Made by a program: the position numbers and the translations under genes
Notes under the pieces: model-generated
Databases searched by the model: none
What the model was told of the DNA's origin: nothing
Seen by the model: the letters and a program-made list of their open reading frames with translations, nothing else
Shown here: piece after piece, positions 10,431-19,511 of the stretch
Layout of the letters: the number at the start of each line of letters is the position of its first letter
Numbering within the stretch: the first letter of the stretch is position 1
Source: Planotetraspora silvatica
GTDB taxonomy: Bacteria > Actinomycetota > Actinomycetes > Streptosporangiales > Streptosporangiaceae
Reading direction: 5' to 3'
NCBI RefSeq assembly: GCF_016863315.1
Contig: NZ_BOOQ01000002.1
Coordinates: 496,001 to 560,000, forward strand
DNA: 64,000 nucleotides

Positions 10431-11201
10431 TCAGACCGCGTTCGGTACGGCCCCGCCGTACCTTCTGTCGCGCTTGGCGTAGATCTCGCACGCCTGCCAC
10501 AGGTCCCGGCGGTCGAAGTCGGGCCACAACTGGTTGAGGAAGACCATTTCGGCATAGGCGGACTGCCACAACATGAAGTTCGAGGTGCGCTGCTCTCCCG
10601 ACGACCGCAGGAAGAGGTCGACCTCGGGGATCTCGGGCTCGTCGAGGTAGCGGGCGAAGGTCTTCTCCGACACCTTGGCGGGGTTGACCCTGCCCGCGGC
10701 GATGTCCTGCGCGAGCTTCACGGCCGCGTCGACGATCTCGGCCCGGCCGCCGTAGTTGACGCAGAACTGCAGGGTCAGCGTGGAGTTGCCCACGGTCATC
10801 CGCTCGGCGTCCTCGAGCTCCTTGATCACGCTCTTCCAGAGACGCCCCGGACGCCCGGCCCACCGGACCCGGACCCCCATCTCGTTCAGCTGGTCGCGCC
10901 GGCGGCGGATCACGTCGCGGTTGAAGCCCATGAGGAAGCGGACCTCGTCGGGCGAGCGCTTCCAGTTCTCCGTGGAGAAGGCGTATGTCGACAGGTAGGG
11001 GACGCCCAGTTCGATCGCGCCCTCGATGACGTCGAACAGCGACGCCTCGCCCATCTTGTGGCCCTCTGTCCTCGGCAACCCCCGTGACTTGGCCCATCGG
11101 CCGTTGCCGTCCATGACGATCGCGACATGGCGCGGCACGAGATCACGTGGGATGGGAGGCGGAGTGGCACCTGACGGGTGCTGGGCAGGAGGACGGGCCA
11201 T
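10431..11201 (-). CDS. uppS: Isoprenyl transferase (undecaprenyl/decaprenyl diphosphate synthase)
   Basis: A 256-residue cis-prenyltransferase. [20 protein letters not shown] holds the catalytic Asp and the diphosphate-binding loop, [12 protein letters not shown] the helix-3 signature, and [20 protein letters not shown] plus PDFDRRDL the C-terminal signatures. It makes the C50/C55 polyprenyl diphosphate carrier for peptidoglycan and teichoic acid synthesis. It sits just downstream of recO (30-bp gap), a typical actinobacterial pairing. The short space to the convergent CGNR gene holds two near-identical 12-bp repeats (10412-10435). Confidence 0.95.
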   Translation of the reverse strand: MARPPAQHPSGATPPPIPRDLVPRHVAIVMDGNGRWAKSRGLPRTEGHKMGEASLFDVIEGAIELGVPYLSTYAFSTENWKRSPDEVRFLMGFNRDVIRRRRDQLNEMGVRVRWAGRPGRLWKSVIKELEDAERMTVGNSTLTLQFCVNYGGRAEIVDAAVKLAQDIAAGRVNPAKVSEKTFARYLDEPEIPEVDLFLRSSGEQRTSNFMLWQSAYAEMVFLNQLWPDFDRRDLWQACEIYAKRDRRYGGAVPNAV

Positions 11202-11231
11202 GTCACGAGCGTATTGGGTGTCAGACGCTCC

Positions 11232-12044
11232 TCATGCGCGCGAGATGTGCGGATTCTGTGCTGATTCCCACACTTCTCGCGTGCCTCGCTCCGCGTCGAT
11301 CCGCGCCCTGTCCGCCTGGTCTCTCTCCACGTGGCGGAGCGACCGGATCCCGTGCTCCAGGTGCCACTGGAGGTAGGCGGCGACCAGGCCGCTGCACTCG
11401 GTGCGGTTACGGGACTCGGAGGCGTCCGCCGCCTGCCAGTCGCCGCGCAGCAGCGCGATCATCAGTGCGATCGTCTCGGCCGACGGCACGGCCGCTCCCG
11501 CGGGGCGGCACGCGCCGCACACCACCCCGCCCGCCGCGATCGCGAAGGCGCGGACGGCCTCCGCCCCGCACCGGGCGCACTCCGACAGCGCGGGGGCGTA
11601 CCCGGCGACCGCGAGCGAGCGGAGGAAGTAGGCGTCGAGCACCAGGCGTGCCTCGTGCCCGCCCTCGACGAGCGTGCGCAGCCCTCCCACGAGCAGCAGG
11701 AACTGGCGCAGCGCCGGCTCCTTCTCCCCCACGGTCAGCCGGTCGGCCGTCTCGAGCATCGCCGTGCCGGCGGTGTAGCGGGGATAGTCGGAGACCAGCG
11801 CCTCGCCGTACGGGCGGAGGGTCTCGACCTGGGTGATCACATCGAGCGACCTGCCGGTGTGCAGTTGCAGGTCGATGTGGGAGAACGGCTCAAGCCTGGC
11901 GCCGAACCGGGACATCGTCTTGCGCACGCCCTTGGCCACGCCCCGGACCTTGCCTGTCCGTTTGGTGAGGATCGTGATGATGCGGTCGGCCTCACCCAGC
12001 TTCTGGGTCCGCAGCACGACGCCTTCATCCCGATAGAGGCTCAC
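11232..12044 (-). CDS. recO: DNA repair protein RecO
   Basis: A 270-residue protein from the GTG at 12044 (product begins MSLYRDEGVVLRTQKLGEAD, the family N-terminus); the upstream part of the open frame is not RecO-like. The N-terminal OB fold is followed by a helical domain and a four-Cys zinc site (CARCGAEAV and CGACRPAG). RecO acts with RecR and RecF to load RecA on gapped DNA in place of SSB. It is the upstream member of a recO-uppS transcription unit. Confidence 0.95.
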   Translation of the reverse strand: MSLYRDEGVVLRTQKLGEADRIITILTKRTGKVRGVAKGVRKTMSRFGARLEPFSHIDLQLHTGRSLDVITQVETLRPYGEALVSDYPRYTAGTAMLETADRLTVGEKEPALRQFLLLVGGLRTLVEGGHEARLVLDAYFLRSLAVAGYAPALSECARCGAEAVRAFAIAAGGVVCGACRPAGAAVPSAETIALMIALLRGDWQAADASESRNRTECSGLVAAYLQWHLEHGIRSLRHVERDQADRARIDAERGTREVWESAQNPHISRA

Positions 12045-12164
12045 CCCGCAATGGTAGGAGAGCCAGGGCGTATCCGGGCGTTCACCGTCCGGTAAGGCCA
12101 TCCCAGAGACCAGAAATGGTGAAATTTCGGTAAGGATCCGGCGACGACAACCGGGTGAATAGCC

Positions 12165-12202
12165 TTGTCAAGCTGGACATCAGGTGTACATACGGTAAAC
12201 CT
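12165..12202 (+). promoter_or_regulatory. Promoter of teichoic acid cluster with overlapping palindrome
   Basis: TTGTCA (12165-12170) and TACATA (12187-12192) are spaced 16 bp apart, a plausible vegetative promoter for the gene at 12313. The -10 lies inside an imperfect 21-bp inverted repeat, 12182-12202 (AGGTGTAC / GTAAACCT, 7 of 8 pairs). A regulator bound there would block the promoter. The remaining 110 bp to the start codon shows no other feature. Confidence 0.5.
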
Positions 12203-12312
12203 GGGACGCGACGGCTTCACCGAAAGGTCACTAAGCTTTGACCTCCGGCGGAACTCCCCCGCGCCGGACAAGCCGCCCACGGCCTGATCCCCCCGCCATG
12301 TGAAAGGGTGCC

Positions 12313-13890
12313 ATGACCCGCGTGGTCCTGCTGGGCTCGCCGCCCGGCCCGATCGGTTCTCCCCTGCCAGGCGGCCAGCGTGTCCCCGCCACGGACATCT
12401 CGCTGGCGTCCCAGCCCGGAGCGCCCACGGTGTACGGCAGGCTCCTGGAACAGCTCACCGCGCTGGACCCGCAGCCGACGACGATCGCCAGACCCGGCGA
12501 CGCCCCGGCATACCGGGCGCACGCGGGGCAGGTCGTGGAAAGCCGGGATCTGGCAGGGGATCTGCGCGCACTGGCCGACGTGGCCGAGGGCGCCACGGAG
12601 AACATGCTGATCATGCCGGCCGACTCCATGGCCCACGACGAGCTGATCTACCAGCTGACCAAGGCCAAGCGCGCCGCCATCGCCCTGATCGTCCTGGATC
12701 CCGAGAGCGCCGCGGAGGAGCCCTCCCCCGGCGAGGCCCGCCCCGAGATCGGCGGCGAGGTCCTGGAGGGCCTGCCGATGCGCACACGCGTCGGCCTCGG
12801 CCGGGTCATCTCCGTCGGCACGGCCTACCACGCCGTCACCCGGCCGAACGCCGCGCTCCTCGGCCCGCTGCACCTGCACCTGCGGCACACCGCCCTCCTC
12901 GCCGAGACCGCCCGCGAGCTCGCCGACCTGGCCCACCTGTTCGGGCCCGAGGACGACGTCACCGAACTGCTCGTGCTCGGCCTGGTCCGCAGGGGCGTCT
13001 CCGTCGGCCTCTACGAGCGGGCCGGCGAGTTCTACGCCCGTGTCCGCGACCAGCGGGAGGCCGACGAGGCCCAGGTGGCCATGGCCGGCTACGACGAGGA
13101 CCGGGTCCGCCTCGACAACGCGGTGAAGGGCGCCGACGGCTTCTTCACCACGTTCTTCGTCAGCACCTACTCGCGGTTCATCGCCCGGTGGGCGGCCCGC
13201 AGGGGGATGACGCCCAACCAGGTCACCCTGATCTCGATCGCCCTGGGGTTGTTGTCGGCGGGCGCCTTCGCCACCGGCACCCGATGGGGCGCGGTCGCCG
13301 GCGCGGTGCTGATCTACTTCGCGTTCGTCTTCGACTGCGTCGACGGCCAGGTCGCCAGATACGCCCGGAAGTTCGGCGTCCTCGGCGCCTGGCTGGACGC
13401 CACCTTCGACCGGTTCAAGGAATACGCCGTCTTCGTCGGCCTGGCGGCCGGAGCCACCGTGTCGGGCAGGTTCGGCGACGGCGAGGGCGTGTGGACGCTG
13501 GCGCTGGTCGCGCTCGCCCTGCAGTCCGGACGGCACCTGCTCGACTTCTCCTTCGGCGCGGCGAACCGGCGCAAGCCTCCGGCGCCGCTGCCCACCCTCG
13601 AGCTGAAGGTCGCCGACGACGTCAAGCTGCGCGAGGAGCTGGAACGGCGCAGCGCCGTCAAGCGCGGCGGCGTCGGCGGCCTGCTCAAGCTCTGGACCGA
13701 CGCCGGCCGGTTCAGGTCCGTGCACTGGGCCAGAAAGATGATCGTGTTCCCCATCGGCGAGCGCTTCGCCGCCATCGCGATCACCGCCGCCCTGTTCGAC
13801 CCCCGCGTCACCTTCCTCACCTTGCTCATCTGGGGCGGCGTGGCGGCCATCTACACCCTCACCGGACGTCTCCTGAGGTCACTCGCATGA
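12313..13890 (+). CDS. CDP-alcohol phosphatidyltransferase with N-terminal nucleotidyltransferase-like domain
   Basis: A 525-residue protein. About residues 1-250 resemble a sugar/alcohol nucleotidyltransferase fold without an intact GXG signature. The C-terminal membrane part carries the complete CDP-alcohol phosphotransferase motif DCVDGQVARYAR followed by GAWLDATFDR, starting near residue 341. Four to six hydrophobic segments follow. Such enzymes transfer a phospho-alcohol from a CDP-alcohol to an acceptor lipid. Being first in a teichoic-type cluster, it may attach or make the linkage lipid; that is inference. A GAAAGGG lies before the ATG. The gene overlaps the next by 4 bp (ATGA). Confidence 0.85.
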   Translation: MTRVVLLGSPPGPIGSPLPGGQRVPATDISLASQPGAPTVYGRLLEQLTALDPQPTTIARPGDAPAYRAHAGQVVESRDLAGDLRALADVAEGATENMLIMPADSMAHDELIYQLTKAKRAAIALIVLDPESAAEEPSPGEARPEIGGEVLEGLPMRTRVGLGRVISVGTAYHAVTRPNAALLGPLHLHLRHTALLAETARELADLAHLFGPEDDVTELLVLGLVRRGVSVGLYERAGEFYARVRDQREADEAQVAMAGYDEDRVRLDNAVKGADGFFTTFFVSTYSRFIARWAARRGMTPNQVTLISIALGLLSAGAFATGTRWGAVAGAVLIYFAFVFDCVDGQVARYARKFGVLGAWLDATFDRFKEYAVFVGLAAGATVSGRFGDGEGVWTLALVALALQSGRHLLDFSFGAANRRKPPAPLPTLELKVADDVKLREELERRSAVKRGGVGGLLKLWTDAGRFRSVHWARKMIVFPIGERFAAIAITAALFDPRVTFLTLLIWGGVAAIYTLTGRLLRSLA

Positions 13891-14597
13891 TCACCCAGCC
13901 GCATGTTCCCGCCATCGCCGCCGATCCCGAGGAGGAGCAGCGCCGCGTGCAGACCGAGCGGCTGCTCGCCTATCGCGACGACGGCCCCCTCGTCAGCGTG
14001 CTCAAGGGACGGGTCGGGCGTGGTCTGCCTCCCATCCCGTCGCTCCTCGTGGCGTTGCTCGCCATCGTGGCGCCGGCGGTCACGGGGACGCTGAGCGACG
14101 GCCCGATCCTGCTCGCCCCCGTGCTGGTGCTCGTCGTCCTGGTCGTGACGACCGGTTCGCGCGACCACCTGGGCCGGTTCGACTGGCTGGCCCCACCGCT
14201 GCTCCGCGCGGCGGAGTTCGTCACGATCATCCTTCTCGGGCTGGCCGAGGACACCCCCAAGTGGCTGCTCTTCGTGCTCATCTACATCGTCGGCTACCAC
14301 ACCTACGACACCGTCTACCGGACCCGGCAGGGCATCTGGCCCCCGGCGTGGCTCTTCATGGCGGGGCTCGGCTGGGAGGTCCGCCTCCTCATCCTGGGCG
14401 TGGGCGCGGCCATCGGGCAGCTCACCGTCGTGGCCGCGATCTTGACCGCGTACCTCCTCGTGCTGTTCTCGGTCGAGAGCGTGCTCAGCTGGGTGCGCCT
14501 CGACAAGGCCTCCGCACAGGCCAGGGCGGAGCAGGACCTCGAGCAGTCCCCTGAGGAAGCGGCGGAGGAGCTCACCGGCCGAGCCGACCGCAACTGA
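13887..14597 (+). CDS. DUF5941-like integral membrane protein
   Basis: A 236-residue protein. A soluble N-terminus (EEEQRRVQTERLLAYRDDG) is followed by about five hydrophobic helices, between about residues 45 and 190 (for example LLVALLAIVAPAVTG and ILLAPVLVLVVLVV). A charged C-terminus closes it. In several actinobacteria this domain is fused to the C-terminus of the CDP-alcohol phosphatidyltransferase. Here it is a separate ORF joined by an ATGA overlap, so the two products are probably made in equal amounts and work together in the membrane. No catalytic residues can be assigned. Confidence 0.75.
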   Translation: MITQPHVPAIAADPEEEQRRVQTERLLAYRDDGPLVSVLKGRVGRGLPPIPSLLVALLAIVAPAVTGTLSDGPILLAPVLVLVVLVVTTGSRDHLGRFDWLAPPLLRAAEFVTIILLGLAEDTPKWLLFVLIYIVGYHTYDTVYRTRQGIWPPAWLFMAGLGWEVRLLILGVGAAIGQLTVVAAILTAYLLVLFSVESVLSWVRLDKASAQARAEQDLEQSPEEAAEELTGRADRN

Positions 14598-14626
14598 AGG
14601 GGCCGCACCGAGTCCGAAGAGGAGAG

Positions 14627-16018
14627 ATGACTGTGGAAGAGCGCTTGCCCGTCGTAGGAGTGGTACTCGCGGGAGGCATCGGGCAGCGCGTCGGCCTGCG
14701 CACGCCCAAACAGCTGCTGAAGATCGCCGGGAAGCCGATCCTGGAGCACACGCTCGCCCTGTTCGACGGCGCGCCCGAGATCGACGAGATCCTCGTCGTC
14801 ATGGCTCCGGGCCACACCGCCGAGGCCGAGAAGATGGTCGCCCGCCTCGGCAAGGGCGGCAAGGTCATCGAGGGCGGCGCCAGCCGTACGGAATCGACCT
14901 GGCGGGCCCTGCAGGAGCTCGGCGAGCGCGAGTGCAACATCCTGCTGCACGACGCCGTGCGTCCGTTGCTCGAGCAGCGGATCGTCACCGAGTGCGTCCG
15001 CGCGCTGGAGACCTACTCCGGCGTGGACGTCGCGATCCCGAGCGCCGACACGGTGGTGGTGGCGGAACCGACGCCGGACGGCGAGATCATCCGCGAAATC
15101 CCGGATCGGGCGCTCCTGCGGCGCGGCCAGACGCCGCAGTGCTTCCGGCTGTCGGCGATCCGCGAGGCGTACCAGCGGGCCTTCGCCGACCCCGAGTTCC
15201 TGCTCCACCCGCCGACGGACGACTGCGGGGTGATGTTGCGTTACCTGCCGGACGTGCCGATCGCCATCGTGCCCGGCAGCGAGCACAACATGAAGGTGAC
15301 GCACCCGCTCGACGTCTACCTGGCCGACAAGCTCTTCCAGCTGGGCAGCGCCGGAGCTCCGGCCGCTTCGCCGGAGGCGCTGCGCGCCGGGCTCGACGGC
15401 AAGACGGTGGTGGTGTTCGGGGGCAGCTCCGGCATCGGCGCCGACGTCGCCGCGCTCGCCCGGGATCACGGGGCGAACGTCCACTGCTTCTCACGCACGC
15501 TGAACGGCGTCCGCGTCGAGGACTTCTCCTCGGTCGAGGCGGCGTTCGAGAAGGTGGGCGAGCCGATCGACTACGTCGTGAACACGGCGGGCGTGCTGCA
15601 CACCGGCCGCCTCGCCGAACTCGACGACGCGACGGTGGCCGAGGCGATGAACATCAACTACCTCGGTCCGATCAACGTGGCGCGCGCCGCCATCCGCTAT
15701 CTCAGCGTGAGCCGCGGACAACTGCTGCTCTACACCTCCTCCTCCTACACACGAGGCCGGGCGACCTACAGCCTGTACTCCTCGGCCAAGGCCGCCGTGG
15801 TCAACCTGACCCAGGCCCTGGCGGACGAGTGGACCGAGTTCGGGGTGCGCGTCAACTGCATCAATCCCGAGCGGACCAGCACCCCCATGCGCCTGCGCGC
15901 GTTCGGCGAGGAGCCGGAGGGCTCCCTGCTGACGTCACAGGCCGTCGCCGAGACATCCCTTGACGTGCTGGTCTCCGATCTCACAGGCCAGGTAATCGAC
16001 GTCCGGATCCGCAGATAA
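14627..16018 (+). CDS. Fused ribitol-5-phosphate cytidylyltransferase / SDR reductase
   Basis: A 463-residue two-domain protein. Residues 1-235 are an IspD/TarI-type cytidylyltransferase (VVLAGGIGQR, PKQLLKIAGKPILEHT, LLHDAVRP, RRGQTPQCFR). Residues 258-463 are a short-chain dehydrogenase with GGSSGIG (about 265-271) and catalytic YSSAK (Tyr 384, Lys 388). This is the Bcs1/TarI-TarJ arrangement in which one chain reduces ribulose-5-phosphate and activates ribitol-5-phosphate to CDP-ribitol. It is a donor for poly(ribitol phosphate) or related teichoic acids. It may be an isoprenoid IspD instead, but the fusion and the adjacent TagF-like gene argue against that. Confidence 0.87.
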   Translation: MTVEERLPVVGVVLAGGIGQRVGLRTPKQLLKIAGKPILEHTLALFDGAPEIDEILVVMAPGHTAEAEKMVARLGKGGKVIEGGASRTESTWRALQELGERECNILLHDAVRPLLEQRIVTECVRALETYSGVDVAIPSADTVVVAEPTPDGEIIREIPDRALLRRGQTPQCFRLSAIREAYQRAFADPEFLLHPPTDDCGVMLRYLPDVPIAIVPGSEHNMKVTHPLDVYLADKLFQLGSAGAPAASPEALRAGLDGKTVVVFGGSSGIGADVAALARDHGANVHCFSRTLNGVRVEDFSSVEAAFEKVGEPIDYVVNTAGVLHTGRLAELDDATVAEAMNINYLGPINVARAAIRYLSVSRGQLLLYTSSSYTRGRATYSLYSSAKAAVVNLTQALADEWTEFGVRVNCINPERTSTPMRLRAFGEEPEGSLLTSQAVAETSLDVLVSDLTGQVIDVRIRR

Positions 16019-16026
16019 GGGCCTTA

Positions 16027-17769
16027 ATGCAAGCAAGATCGTGGCGCGGCCGCGCAACCATCGCCGCGTTATTCCTCTCCTACCCGTTGCTGATGGTCAC
16101 CGCGCTGTGGCCGCTGCCCTGGGCGTTCGTCGTCGTCGCGCTCGTCTCCTACGCCGCGGACAACCAGACTCCGCGAGTGGCGCCGGCGCTCAACGACATC
16201 CTCAGCAAGGTGCACCTGGGGACCACCCTCCGCTTCGTGATCCGGGAGACCGCGACGCTCCTGCTGGCGGTGCGGGTCCTGGGGGCCGACTCCTCGTGGT
16301 TCATCGCGCTCGCGGCCGGGGTGTTCCTCCTGCACGGGGCGCGTTCGGTGCAGACCACGCTCGCGTTCCACCTCAACCGCTGGATCAACGTGCTGCCGGT
16401 GGTGACCCGCAACGTCGACCTGACGGCCCTGCGGATCCCGCCGCCGCCTCCCGCAGCGCTCGTCAGCTACAGGGGTGCGCGACTGCTCTACCTCGACATC
16501 CTGCCGGTGGGCGGCGCGGCCGTCGGCGTCGCGGCCGGCGTCCCCTGGCTCGGCGTCGCCGGCGCGGCACTCGCGCTCGCCGTCTGCGCCGGGGCCGTCG
16601 TGGCTCTGCTCCCCCATTTCAGGCGGGCCGCGGCGCTCCGCGACCGGGACCAGGTGATCGCGCATGTGGACGAGCAGGTCCGCGCCTACGACCCGGAGGT
16701 GGCCCTCTACTTCTCCGGGTCGCTCGACTCCGCGTACCAGGCCTCGATGTGGCTGAACACGCTGGCGCGCATCGACCGCCGGGCCATCGTCGTCCTGCGT
16801 GAGCGCGGCATGGTCGACAAGCTCGGCCCGACGACGCTGCCGGTGATCTGCATCCCCTCCGGTACCGACCTGATGAACTTCCGCGGCCTCGACTCCGTCC
16901 GCGTGACGCTGTTCGCCTCCAACGTCGGCAAGAACATCCACATGTTGCGACTCCCCGGCCACCTCAGCGTGTTCATCGGGCACGGCGACAGCGACAAGGA
17001 AGCCTCGTTCAACCCCTTCACCAAGGTCTACGACAAGGTCTGGGTGGCCGGACAGGCCGGCCGCGACCGCTACATCAAGGCGCAGGTCGGCGTGCGCGAC
17101 GAGGACGTCGACGAGGTCGGCCGTCCGCAGTTGGCCGGGATCTCCACCACCCGTCCCGGCGGGCAGCAGCAGACCGTCCTGTACGCCCCCACCTGGGAGG
17201 GCTGGCAGGACGACCTGTTCCACACCTCGATCATCACGATGGGCCCCAAGATCGTGAAGGCACTGCTGAAGTCCGGCGTCCGGGTGATCTACAAACCCCA
17301 CCCGTTGACCGGGCACCGCGACCCCGCCGCCGCGACGGGCCACAAGAAGATCATGTCGATGCTCGCCTCTGCCGGGGGGAAGCACAAGAGCGTCACGGGC
17401 CCGGAACCGCACCTCTATGAGTGCTTCAACGAGGCCGATCTGCTGATCAGCGACATCTCCAGCGTGGTGGCCGACTTCCTCGCCAGCGGCAAGCCGTACG
17501 TCGTGACGAACGTCGCCGGGCGTCCGGAGGAGGAGTTCAAGGAGCGCTATCCCAGCGCGGACGCCGCGTACCTCCTGGGGCCCGCCCTGCGCGAGCTGCC
17601 TGAGATCATCGCCGAGCTGGAGCGGCCCGAGGACACGATGGCGGGGGCGCGGCGCAAACTGAAGACCTACCTGCTCGGCCCCGACCAGCCGGACGCGATG
17701 ACCCGTTTCAACACGGCCGTCAACGCCCTGTACGACCAGGCGACCGCGAAGGCCTCGAACCAGGCCTGA
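16027..17769 (+). CDS. TagF/TarF-like CDP-glycerol/ribitol phosphotransferase
   Basis: A 580-residue protein. The N-terminal third is hydrophobic (several segments up to about residue 200). The C-terminal half is the Glyphos_transf domain: LYAPTWEGWQDD, VRVIYKPHPLTGHRD with the catalytic His-Pro, and LLISDISSVVADFLASGKPY. The family polymerises polyol phosphate from CDP-activated donors on the cytoplasmic membrane. It begins 8 bp after the CDP-ribitol-synthesis gene, so the donor and polymerase are co-made. Whether the polymer is ribitol or glycerol phosphate cannot be decided, though the upstream fusion favours ribitol. Confidence 0.87.
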   Translation: MQARSWRGRATIAALFLSYPLLMVTALWPLPWAFVVVALVSYAADNQTPRVAPALNDILSKVHLGTTLRFVIRETATLLLAVRVLGADSSWFIALAAGVFLLHGARSVQTTLAFHLNRWINVLPVVTRNVDLTALRIPPPPPAALVSYRGARLLYLDILPVGGAAVGVAAGVPWLGVAGAALALAVCAGAVVALLPHFRRAAALRDRDQVIAHVDEQVRAYDPEVALYFSGSLDSAYQASMWLNTLARIDRRAIVVLRERGMVDKLGPTTLPVICIPSGTDLMNFRGLDSVRVTLFASNVGKNIHMLRLPGHLSVFIGHGDSDKEASFNPFTKVYDKVWVAGQAGRDRYIKAQVGVRDEDVDEVGRPQLAGISTTRPGGQQQTVLYAPTWEGWQDDLFHTSIITMGPKIVKALLKSGVRVIYKPHPLTGHRDPAAATGHKKIMSMLASAGGKHKSVTGPEPHLYECFNEADLLISDISSVVADFLASGKPYVVTNVAGRPEEEFKERYPSADAAYLLGPALRELPEIIAELERPEDTMAGARRKLKTYLLGPDQPDAMTRFNTAVNALYDQATAKASNQA

Positions 17770-17776
17770 GGACTTC

Positions 17777-17805
17777 TGCCGGGGTGGCCACGCGCCATCC
17801 CGGCA
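17777..17805. terminator. Bidirectional hairpin after teichoic acid cluster
   Basis: An 11-bp stem with one G-U pair (17777-17787 with 17795-17805) and a 7-base loop, between convergent genes. It probably stops both transcripts. Confidence 0.6.
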
Positions 17806-17830
17806 CCGGTCTCATGACGGGGTTGATCGC

Positions 17831-18355
17831 TCAGGAGGCGCGAGCCTCGAACAGGGCCCAGACGACCTTGCCTCCGCCGCCTCCGCCGCTGTTTCCGTCT
17901 CCGATGAGGATCCATCCCCAGGTGGCGGTCAGCGCTTCGACCAGGTGGAGGCCCCGCCCGGTCTCGGACAGGTCGCCGCCCGCGGCCGGAGCCGGGACGC
18001 GCTCACTCGAATCGCGGACGGCACAGCCGATATGAAACCGGTGGTTCACCAGCCGGAGCTGGATGGGCGGCCCGGCCGCCACATCGGCGCGGGCGTGCCT
18101 GAGGGCGTTGGTGACCAGTTCGGACACCACGAGTTGTGCGTCGTCGATGAGGCAGGGAAATCCCCACTCGTCCAACGTCACCGCGGTGAAGTCACGGGCG
18201 GCGGCCGCCGAGGTCACCCTCCCCTGGAGGGTGCACGTGGCCGACAGCGGAACCGGAGGCGGGACGGGCAGGTCGGCGACGTCGTCCCGTTCGAACATCG
18301 AGGTCAACCATGGAGGCGCCGCCGCGGCTCCAGGGCCTGCCAGATCTGCGGTCAT
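17831..18355 (-). CDS. ATP-binding regulatory protein (anti-sigma RsbW-type HATPase)
   Basis: A 174-residue protein from the ATG at 18355, seven bases after GAGGG. The GHKL-type ATPase domain has the N box ELVTNALRHA and a G1-like region (GGDLSETGRGLHLVEALTATWG). These small HATPase_c_2 proteins are numerous in actinomycetes and act as serine kinases or anti-sigma factors in partner-switching. No cognate sigma factor or antagonist is next to it. A poly-Gly stretch (GDGNSGGGGGGK) precedes the last strand. Confidence 0.85.
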   Translation of the reverse strand: MTADLAGPGAAAAPPWLTSMFERDDVADLPVPPPVPLSATCTLQGRVTSAAAARDFTAVTLDEWGFPCLIDDAQLVVSELVTNALRHARADVAAGPPIQLRLVNHRFHIGCAVRDSSERVPAPAAGGDLSETGRGLHLVEALTATWGWILIGDGNSGGGGGGKVVWALFEARAS

Positions 18356-18425
18356 CGCCAATCCCTCAGGTCGTCACCTACTACATGATGTGATTAACCC
18401 TGTCGCGCTGTATCTTGCCCTGTAC

Positions 18426-18455
18426 CTTGCGTGTGCAAGCACGCGTGCACGTGCA
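18426..18455. promoter_or_regulatory. Chain of three overlapping palindromes upstream of the HATPase gene
   Basis: CTTGC-GTGT-GCAAG (18426-18439), GCACGCGTGC (18439-18448) and TGCACGTGCA (18446-18455) follow one another, sharing one to three bases. They lie 70-100 bp upstream of the start at 18355 and look like a multi-site operator. No regulator family is indicated. Confidence 0.5.
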
Positions 18456-18514
18456 AATGTTGCCAGTCGGCGATTTTCCCCTGAGCCGCCCGAAACCCCT
18501 CCAGCCGACCTGCA

Positions 18515-19432
18515 TCAGGTGTCAGCGAGGGCGGTGAAGAACGCCTGACAGGTTTCGGTGAAGGCGCTCGCCCTGGCGGTCGGCCGGACTCCGCGCACGG
18601 ACGCCAGCACGACGTCGAGCGGCGGCACGTCATCGCTGATCGGCACGCTGACGACGTGTCCCCCCTCGTAGGTCTGGTCGGTCAAGGCCCGCTGGTTGAG
18701 TATCGAGTAGCCGTGCCCGCCCGCCACCAGCGAACGCGCCGTCTCATAGCTCGAGGTGCGGAACCGAACCCGCGGCTCGGCGGTGTACAGCGCGCGGAAG
18801 TAGTCGCGGCTGCGCGGCAGATCGAGCAGGATCATGGGCTCGGCCGCCAGGTCGGCGAGCGACACCGCCTCGGCTCCGGCGAGCGGATGGCCCGGCGCCA
18901 GCAGCACGTACGGCCTGGCCTGGGTCAGCGGCTGGACATCGAGGTCCAGAGCGAGATCGATCGCGTAGACGAGGGCCACCTCGCACCGGCCGTCGAGCAG
19001 GGCGCTCTCCATCGCGGAGACCTCCCCCTCGGCCACGGTGACCCGCACCCCCGGATGGCGCGCGGAGAACTCCCGCAACAGCCGTGACAGGTAGAAGGGA
19101 GCGAGGGTCGTGACGCACCCGATGGCGAGCTCGCCCGTGAGCGAGCCCGCCAGCCCTCGGGCGGACGCGGCGAGCGCCGCCGCGTGGGAGAGGAACTCAC
19201 GCGCCTCTACGAGGAACCGCTCGCCGGAGCGGGTCAGCGACAACCCTCTGGCGTGATGGCGGATCAGGAGCTGCACGCCGAGCTCGCGCTCGACCTGGGC
19301 GATGGCGGCGGAGATCGCCGACTGCGCCACCATCAGCTCCCTGCTGGCAGCGGTCATGCTGCCGAGCTCGGCCGCCGTTACGAAGTAACGCAGCTGGACG
19401 AGGGTGAAATTGACGTCCGCCACGCAACCCAT
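18515..19432 (-). CDS. LysR-family transcriptional regulator
   Basis: A 305-residue protein from the ATG at 19432; a GTG nine bases further in is also possible, as neither has a clear SD. The N-terminal winged helix reads LVQLRYFVTAAELGSMTAAS through AISAAIAQVERELGVQLL. The C-terminal part is the LysR substrate-binding fold (GELAIGCVTTLAPFYLSRLL onward). It lies alone between a HATPase gene and an ABC permease gene on the same strand. No divergent metabolic gene is present that would name its ligand. Confidence 0.88.
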   Translation of the reverse strand: MGCVADVNFTLVQLRYFVTAAELGSMTAASRELMVAQSAISAAIAQVERELGVQLLIRHHARGLSLTRSGERFLVEAREFLSHAAALAASARGLAGSLTGELAIGCVTTLAPFYLSRLLREFSARHPGVRVTVAEGEVSAMESALLDGRCEVALVYAIDLALDLDVQPLTQARPYVLLAPGHPLAGAEAVSLADLAAEPMILLDLPRSRDYFRALYTAEPRVRFRTSSYETARSLVAGGHGYSILNQRALTDQTYEGGHVVSVPISDDVPPLDVVLASVRGVRPTARASAFTETCQAFFTALADT

Positions 19433-19511
19433 TGTGACCGCCGCAGTCCTTCCCGACTCCGGAACCCCCAGGTGCGCGGCCACGAATTGCCTGAACCGTT
19501 CCAGCCTTTGA

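Noticed and set aside
10412-10435. 12-bp tandem repeat at the uppS 3' end
   Set aside because: Two copies only, partly within the coding sequence; nothing more can be supported.
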